A stretch of 9,903 nt of DNA from Betaproteobacteria bacterium (GTDB lineage: Bacteria > Pseudomonadota > Gammaproteobacteria > Burkholderiales > SG8-41), in assembly GCA_021300125.1 (NCBI GenBank), contig JAJTHX010000270.1, forward strand, positions 1 to 9,903, in the 5' to 3' direction. A program made the translations under genes and the position numbers. Below, piece after piece: positions 6,075 through 9,903 of the stretch (positions are counted from its first letter, which is position 1; each line of letters opens with the position of its first letter). The notes under the pieces are model-generated. The model saw only the letters and a program-made list of their open reading frames with translations, made no database searches and was not told where the DNA came from.

Positions 6075-6830
6075 GTGCGCATCCTGCTCAGCAACGATGA
6101 CGGCTATTTCGCCCCCGGGCTTGCCGCGCTCGAGCGGGCACTGTCGCCCCTGGGCACCGTCACCGTGGTGGCACCCGAGCGCGACCGCAGCGGCGCCAGC
6201 AACTCGCTCACCCTCGATCGCCCGCTCTCTGTCCGGCGTGCCGCCAACGGCTATTTCTATGTCAACGGCACGCCGACCGACTGCGTGCACCTTGCGGTCA
6301 CCGGACTGCTGGAAGTCCTGCCGGACATCGTGGTCTCCGGCATCAACGACGGCGCCAATATGGGTGATGACACCATTTATTCCGGCACCGTCGCTGCAGC
6401 AACCGAGGGCTTCCTGCTCGGTATCCCCTCGCTGGCGGTGTCGCTGGTTGCCGGAGAAGGGGCGCATTTCGACACCGCGGGCCGCGTTGCGGCCGACCTC
6501 GTTGCGCGTTTCGCGCGCGAGCGTTTCTCCGAACCGGTGCTGCTCAACGTCAACGTGCCGGATCTGCCCCACGAGCAGGTATGCGGCCAGCGGGTGACTC
6601 GCCTCGGCAAGCGCCACAAGGCCGAGCCAGTGGTGAAATCGAGCAATCCGCGCGGCCAGACCGTGTATTGGGTGGGTGCGGCAGGCCAGGCACAGGATGC
6701 CGGAGAAGGCACCGATTTCCATGCCGCCGCCAACGGCTGGGTATCACTGACGCCACTGCAGATGGATCTCACCCGTTTCTCGCAAATGGATCGCATCCAG
6801 CGCTGGCTCGGGGCGGCGCAGACAAAATGA
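6075..6830 (+). CDS. surE: 5'/3'-nucleotidase SurE
   Basis: The 251-residue product matches the usual length of SurE, a metal-dependent phosphatase acting on nucleoside 5'- and 3'-monophosphates and implicated in stress survival. The N-terminal [16 protein letters not shown] is the family signature, with Asp8 and Asp9 binding the metal. [13 protein letters not shown] (34-46) supplies Ser39, and [27 protein letters not shown] supplies Asn91 and the phosphate pocket. The C-terminal part holds the swapped hairpin of the dimer, with [21 protein letters not shown] near the end. The start is GTG 6075, fixed by the [10 protein letters not shown] motif. No clear Shine-Dalgarno precedes it, which together with the structured leader upstream suggests controlled or weak initiation. 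Its stop overlaps the start of pcm by four bases (ATGA). Confidence 0.97.
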   Translation: MRILLSNDDGYFAPGLAALERALSPLGTVTVVAPERDRSGASNSLTLDRPLSVRRAANGYFYVNGTPTDCVHLAVTGLLEVLPDIVVSGINDGANMGDDTIYSGTVAAATEGFLLGIPSLAVSLVAGEGAHFDTAGRVAADLVARFARERFSEPVLLNVNVPDLPHEQVCGQRVTRLGKRHKAEPVVKSSNPRGQTVYWVGAAGQAQDAGEGTDFHAAANGWVSLTPLQMDLTRFSQMDRIQRWLGAAQTK

Positions 6831-7480
6831 ACACCGCCGGCATCGGCATGACCTCCCAGCGCACGCGCATGCGCATGATTGAGCGCCTGCGCGGCGAGGG
6901 CATCCTTGACGAAGTCATCCTGGCAGCGATGGGCGAGGTGCCGCGGCATATTTTTGTCGATGAAGCCCTGGCAAGCCGCGCCTACGAGGACATGGCGCTG
7001 CCGCTCGGTTTCGGGCAGACCATCTCCAGCCCCTACACCGTGGCACGCATGCTTGAGTTGCTGCGCGAGGGTGCGACTTTGGTGCGGGTGCTCGAGATCG
7101 GCACTGGCTGCGGCTATCAGGCAGCGGTACTCTCGCGACTGGCCAAAGAAGTGTATTCCCTGGAGCGGCTGGCGCCGCTGCTGACCAAGGCGCGCCGCCA
7201 TCTGCGCGAGGCCCGCGCGCACAATGTGCGCGTGCGTACTGCTGATGGCCAGCATGGCTGGGCCGAGCACGCGCCCTATGACGGCATCGTTGTCGCCGCG
7301 GCGGCAACGCATGTCCCCGAAGCACTGCTGGAACAGCTGGCTTTGGGTGGTAAGATCATCATTCCATTCATGCACCAGGGCAGGCAGTCCCTTCATGTCA
7401 TCGAACGCACTGCACAGGGTTATGTCGATCGCAAGGTGGAAGATGCCCGTTTCGTGCCGCTGCTGCCCGGGCTGGGCTGA
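6827..7480 (+). CDS. pcm: Protein-L-isoaspartate O-methyltransferase
   Basis: The 217-residue enzyme uses S-adenosylmethionine to methylate L-isoaspartyl residues in aged proteins, starting their repair. [14 protein letters not shown] begins the conserved region. [41 protein letters not shown] (39-79) contains the substrate-binding loop with the conserved TISSP. Motif I for AdoMet is [19 protein letters not shown], with Glu90 and the Gly-rich turn at 92-96. RTADGQHGW and [11 protein letters not shown] are the following Rossmann elements, and FVPLLPG closes the family pattern. ATG 6827 overlaps the surE stop in an ATGA, pointing to coupled translation. Its last 38 bases overlap the start of nlpD. 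The surE-pcm-nlpD order is widely conserved in proteobacteria. Confidence 0.97.
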   Translation: MNTAGIGMTSQRTRMRMIERLRGEGILDEVILAAMGEVPRHIFVDEALASRAYEDMALPLGFGQTISSPYTVARMLELLREGATLVRVLEIGTGCGYQAAVLSRLAKEVYSLERLAPLLTKARRHLREARAHNVRVRTADGQHGWAEHAPYDGIVVAAAATHVPEALLEQLALGGKIIIPFMHQGRQSLHVIERTAQGYVDRKVEDARFVPLLPGLG

Positions 7481-8426
7481 TATCCGGGCGGGGCTTCCAG
7501 CTGCCACCCTCGCGCTGCTCGTGCTCGGCGGTTGCGCCGCGCCCAAGCCCGCCCCCGTGATCGACCGCCTGCCGCAAGTACCTGCAGCCAAGCCTGCAGC
7601 CAAGCCGCCTGCAGCGGCTGCCGTGAAACCCGGTGTCCCACAAGCCGACCAGCCGCGCGCTGAAACCTACACGGTACGCGCCGGAGACACCCTGTTCTCC
7701 ATTTCGCTAGAGTTCGGTTTCGATTACAGGGAAGTTGCAGCCTGGAACAACCTCAACGATCCATCCCGCATCTTCGTCGGCCAGGTCCTGCGCATGACAC
7801 CGCCGCGTGCGGTAGCCACGGCGCCGCTGCGCAGCCCCGGCGGCAGCATCGACAGCCAGGCGCTCGATGCCGCCGGCAAGCCGCCCGCCTCAGCAAGCGG
7901 TGCACGCGGCGAACCGCGCGGGCTGCGTGTGCCCTACAGTGACCAGGCCTTCGCGCAGATGTCAGGACTCAAACCCGAGCCCGCATCAGTGGCCAAAGCG
8001 GACGCCAAGCCGGAACCGAAACCGCCTGCGGCCGAGGCCAAGGCCATACCGCCCGGTGATGAAGTGGACTGGATGTGGCCGACCACCGGCAAGTTGATTG
8101 CCACCTTCAATGACAGCACCAGCAAAGGCATCGGAATTGCCGGCAAGGCCGGACAGCCCGTGCTTGCCGCGGGCCCCGGCCTGGTCATTTTCAGCGGCAC
8201 CGGTATACGCGGCCTGGGCCGCCTCATTGTGATCAAGCACAATGAGCGCTTTCTCAGCGTTTACGCTCACAACCGCGAGTTGCTGGTGAAGGAAGGGCAG
8301 AACGTTACCCGCGGGCAACGCATCGCCGAAATGGGCGACAGTGATACCGATCAGGTCAAACTCCATTTCGAGATCCGCCGCTTGGGCAGGCCGGTCGATC
8401 CGATCAGCCTGCTGCCCCCAGGCTGA
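7443..8426 (+). CDS. nlpD: NlpD-like murein hydrolase activator lipoprotein (LysM + degenerate LytM)
   Basis: The 327-residue product begins inside pcm at ATG 7443, preceded by AAGGTGGA; this is the only Met in frame ahead of the signal sequence. Residues 1-30 form a lipoprotein signal peptide ending in VLGG-Cys31, and Ala32 at the +2 place favours the outer membrane. A Pro/Ala/Lys-rich spacer leads to one LysM domain (about 74-118, [17 protein letters not shown] to FVGQVLRM), which binds peptidoglycan. After a second Ala/Pro/Lys-rich linker comes a LytM/M23 domain (about 209-324). Its zinc site is degenerate: SKGIGIAG replaces the H-x-G-x-D stretch, with Gly231 even at the Asp kept in E. coli NlpD (recalled), and KLHFEI lacks the first His of HxH. 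It should therefore act as an amidase (AmiC-type) activator in cell separation, not as a peptidase. rpoS, often next, is absent. Confidence 0.93.
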   Translation: MPVSCRCCPGWADIRAGLPAATLALLVLGGCAAPKPAPVIDRLPQVPAAKPAAKPPAAAAVKPGVPQADQPRAETYTVRAGDTLFSISLEFGFDYREVAAWNNLNDPSRIFVGQVLRMTPPRAVATAPLRSPGGSIDSQALDAAGKPPASASGARGEPRGLRVPYSDQAFAQMSGLKPEPASVAKADAKPEPKPPAAEAKAIPPGDEVDWMWPTTGKLIATFNDSTSKGIGIAGKAGQPVLAAGPGLVIFSGTGIRGLGRLIVIKHNERFLSVYAHNRELLVKEGQNVTRGQRIAEMGDSDTDQVKLHFEIRRLGRPVDPISLLPPG

Positions 8427-8428
8427 TC
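8402..8428 (+). terminator. Inverted repeat at the end of nlpD, terminator-like
   Basis: A perfect 10-bp inverted repeat, GATCAGCCTG (8402-8411) and CAGGCTGATC (8419-8428), has a 7-nt loop and spans the nlpD stop codon. The downstream stretch is AT-rich, with a TTTT at 8443-8446, but no continuous T-run follows the stem, so it is a weak intrinsic terminator at best. It could also protect the 3' end of the mRNA. Confidence 0.5.
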
Positions 8429-8445
8429 TTCTCAACTCATTGTTT

Positions 8446-8455
8446 TAATATATTA
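8446..8455. repeat. AT-only palindrome between nlpD and the transglutaminase gene
   Basis: TAATATATTA is a perfect 10-bp palindrome whose last three bases form the TAA stop of the minus-strand transglutaminase gene. It lies in the AT-rich gap between the two convergent genes and may be simple low-complexity sequence. Confidence 0.6.
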
Positions 8456-9903
8456 TTTTCTGATCTGCTGGCGCAGCCGCTGCAATGCCTGCAGGCTGCG
8501 ATCGCCGCCGTATCGGATGGCTACATACTGCGATGTCACCCGTCTCAGCCAGTCGGCAAGGTCGGGGCGCAACGCCGCCGCCCTTTCGGCAAAGGCAGCC
8601 GGACCCTCGGCGGGGCCGGCCACCACGCCCAGACGGGCCAGCCTGCGGCGGAAGCGGTCGTAGAGCGCGCGCGCCGCATCGACGCGTCCCGGTCGCAGCT
8701 CCCTCAGCACCAGCAAGGCGCCCACGAGGAGGGCAAGGCCGGCAGTTGTCACCAGCAGTGCGGCCAGCGCCTGCCAGGTGGCATCGCTGAAGCCCAGTCT
8801 GGACAGGAAACGTCGCTGACGATCGGGGTTGTAGCCGAGTACCCATTGGTTCCAGGTGTACGTAATCAAATCCAAGGTCAGGCGCAGCCGCTGAAGGGCG
8901 GCATAGTCGCCACGCACGAAGATCGGCAGCGGGTCCGTGCTCGGCAGGGCTGAAGCAATGCCGCGCTCGACCCGGGCCGGAGAAACTGCAGCGGTCGGAT
9001 CGACCCGCACCCAGCCTGCATCCTTCACCCATACCTCGGCCCAGGCGTGGGCATCCGCCTGCCGTATCAGGACATATTCGCCGACTGGGTTGATCTGCCC
9101 GCCCTGGTAACCGGTAACCACGCGGGCAGGGATACCCGCGGCCCGCATCAGCACGGTGAATGCGGAAGAGTAGTGTTCACAGAAGCCGCGGCGGATGTCG
9201 AAGAGGAATTCGTCCACCGCGTGCTGGCCCAGCAACGGAGGAGTCAGCGTGTAGACATAGTTTTCATTGCGGAACGCCTGCAGCACAGCGGCCACCAGCT
9301 GTCGATCGTCGCTGTAGCGACGGCGCAGTTCCGACGCCAGCCTCATCGTGCGCGGGTTATAGCCCGCAGGCAGCTGGAGGGCTCGCTGCAGCAATGCAGG
9401 ACTGTCGTCGCCGCCGTAGGCGGGCTGCAGGCGCGAGCTCATGTCGTAGCGCATGCGGGCGAGCACCGGTGTCGGGCTGAGCAGCTGCATGTCCCGGGTG
9501 AGATAGGAACGCGGCGGGCGCAGGGTCGGCATTTCCAGCGCGAACAGCCATCGCTTGTTGTGCGGCTCCAGTGTCACCGTGTAATCGATGGTGGGCCCTT
9601 CGCTTTCCGGTACCTCGTTGAGATTGGAAACGAAACGCGGTGCGGTCCAAGTCTGGCCATCGTAATCCCAAAGCACCGGGCCGCGCCAGTACATGGCCGG
9701 TGCCTCGGGTATGCGTCCACGGAACTCGGCACGGAAAGCCACGGCATCGGACTGGATCAGGCTGTTGAGGCTGCCTGGGCTCATGTTGTCCGAAAGCCCG
9801 GTGAGGCCAGCATAGGCATCGTGCGGCAAACCCCAAAGCGGTCCCTGCAACCTGGGGAAGAGCAGGAAAAGCACCAGCATCAGCGGCAGGGCCTGCAGCA
9901 GGA
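8453..9903 (-). CDS. TgpA-like membrane transglutaminase (N-terminal part beyond window edge)
   Basis: The frame is open to the window edge at 9903; the Met at 9880 is internal, since LLQALPLMLVLFLLFPRL continues a membrane helix upstream. About 482 residues are visible of a protein usually near 650-700. TgpA-type proteins have several N-terminal membrane helices, a large periplasmic transglutaminase-like domain, one further membrane helix and a cytoplasmic tail. The visible order is helix end, FPRLQGPLWGLP and the periplasmic region with YWRGPVLWDYDGQTW, then the core with Cys234 in GFCEHYSSAF, His278 in DAHAWAEVW and Asp294 in VRVDPTAAV (counted from Met 9880). A membrane helix at about 369-392 and a DUF4129-like tail (403-457) follow. 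The full Cys-His-Asp triad suggests activity; substrates are unknown. Genes of this type usually follow a MoxR ATPase and a DUF58 protein, which would lie beyond the window. Confidence 0.93.
   Translation of the reverse strand, partial: LLQALPLMLVLFLLFPRLQGPLWGLPHDAYAGLTGLSDNMSPGSLNSLIQSDAVAFRAEFRGRIPEAPAMYWRGPVLWDYDGQTWTAPRFVSNLNEVPESEGPTIDYTVTLEPHNKRWLFALEMPTLRPPRSYLTRDMQLLSPTPVLARMRYDMSSRLQPAYGGDDSPALLQRALQLPAGYNPRTMRLASELRRRYSDDRQLVAAVLQAFRNENYVYTLTPPLLGQHAVDEFLFDIRRGFCEHYSSAFTVLMRAAGIPARVVTGYQGGQINPVGEYVLIRQADAHAWAEVWVKDAGWVRVDPTAAVSPARVERGIASALPSTDPLPIFVRGDYAALQRLRLTLDLITYTWNQWVLGYNPDRQRRFLSRLGFSDATWQALAALLVTTAGLALLVGALLVLRELRPGRVDAARALYDRFRRRLARLGVVAGPAEGPAAFAERAAALRPDLADWLRRVTSQYVAIRYGGDRSLQALQRLRQQIRK

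Noticed and set aside
6377..7603. Long minus-strand open frame (408 codons) opposite surE, pcm and the start of nlpD
   Set aside because: It is the antisense of three well-recognised genes in GC-rich DNA, where stop codons are rare; the translation shows no family motif and is low-complexity in Ala, Arg and His.

Overview
This is a GC-rich, densely coded chromosomal window, most likely from a betaproteobacterium. The evidence is the order pheT - ihfA - small MerR-type regulator - tRNA-Pro(GGG), followed by a Nit-type amidohydrolase, and then a surE - pcm - nlpD block. Protein motifs such as the TgpA-type transglutaminase also fit that class. The genus cannot be fixed from the sequence alone. 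All coding assignments come from reading motifs; no database search was run.

Layout. (1) 1-1174, plus strand: the 3' end of pheT, then ihfA and a MerR-like regulator that overlaps ihfA, a tight translation and DNA-architecture operon. (2) 1171-1284: a near-consensus sigma70 promoter and the tRNA-Pro(GGG) gene. (3) 1335-2180: a Nit/deaminated-glutathione-amidase-like hydrolase whose last codons lie in a perfect 10-bp tandem duplication. (4) 2260-2793: a PlsC-like acyltransferase broken by an in-frame TGA. (5) 5894 down to 2821, minus strand: a three-gene catabolic operon of RraA/HMG-aldolase-like protein, class III CoA-transferase and acyl-CoA dehydrogenase, with 4-nt gaps between genes. (6) 5895-6074: a divergent control region with two back-to-back extended -10 elements and a strongly structured leader. 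(7) 6075-8426, plus strand: surE, pcm and nlpD, each overlapping the next. (8) 9903 down to 8453, minus strand: a 5'-truncated TgpA-like membrane transglutaminase, convergent with nlpD and occupying the place where rpoS is commonly found.

How the genes relate. SurE (nucleotidase), Pcm (isoaspartyl repair) and NlpD (amidase activator) form the well-known stationary-phase/cell-envelope cluster. The minus-strand operon looks like a small acid-degradation module: CoA activation by CaiB/BaiF, alpha,beta-dehydrogenation by the acyl-CoA dehydrogenase, and retro-aldol release of pyruvate or oxaloacetate by the RraA-like aldolase. The substrate is unknown and no hydratase or thioesterase is visible here. 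The most notable items are the nonsense-interrupted acyltransferase, the 10-bp duplication with an overlapping IHF-consensus site, the structured surE leader, and the uncharacterised catabolic trio. I found no clear new defence, mobile or CRISPR system.
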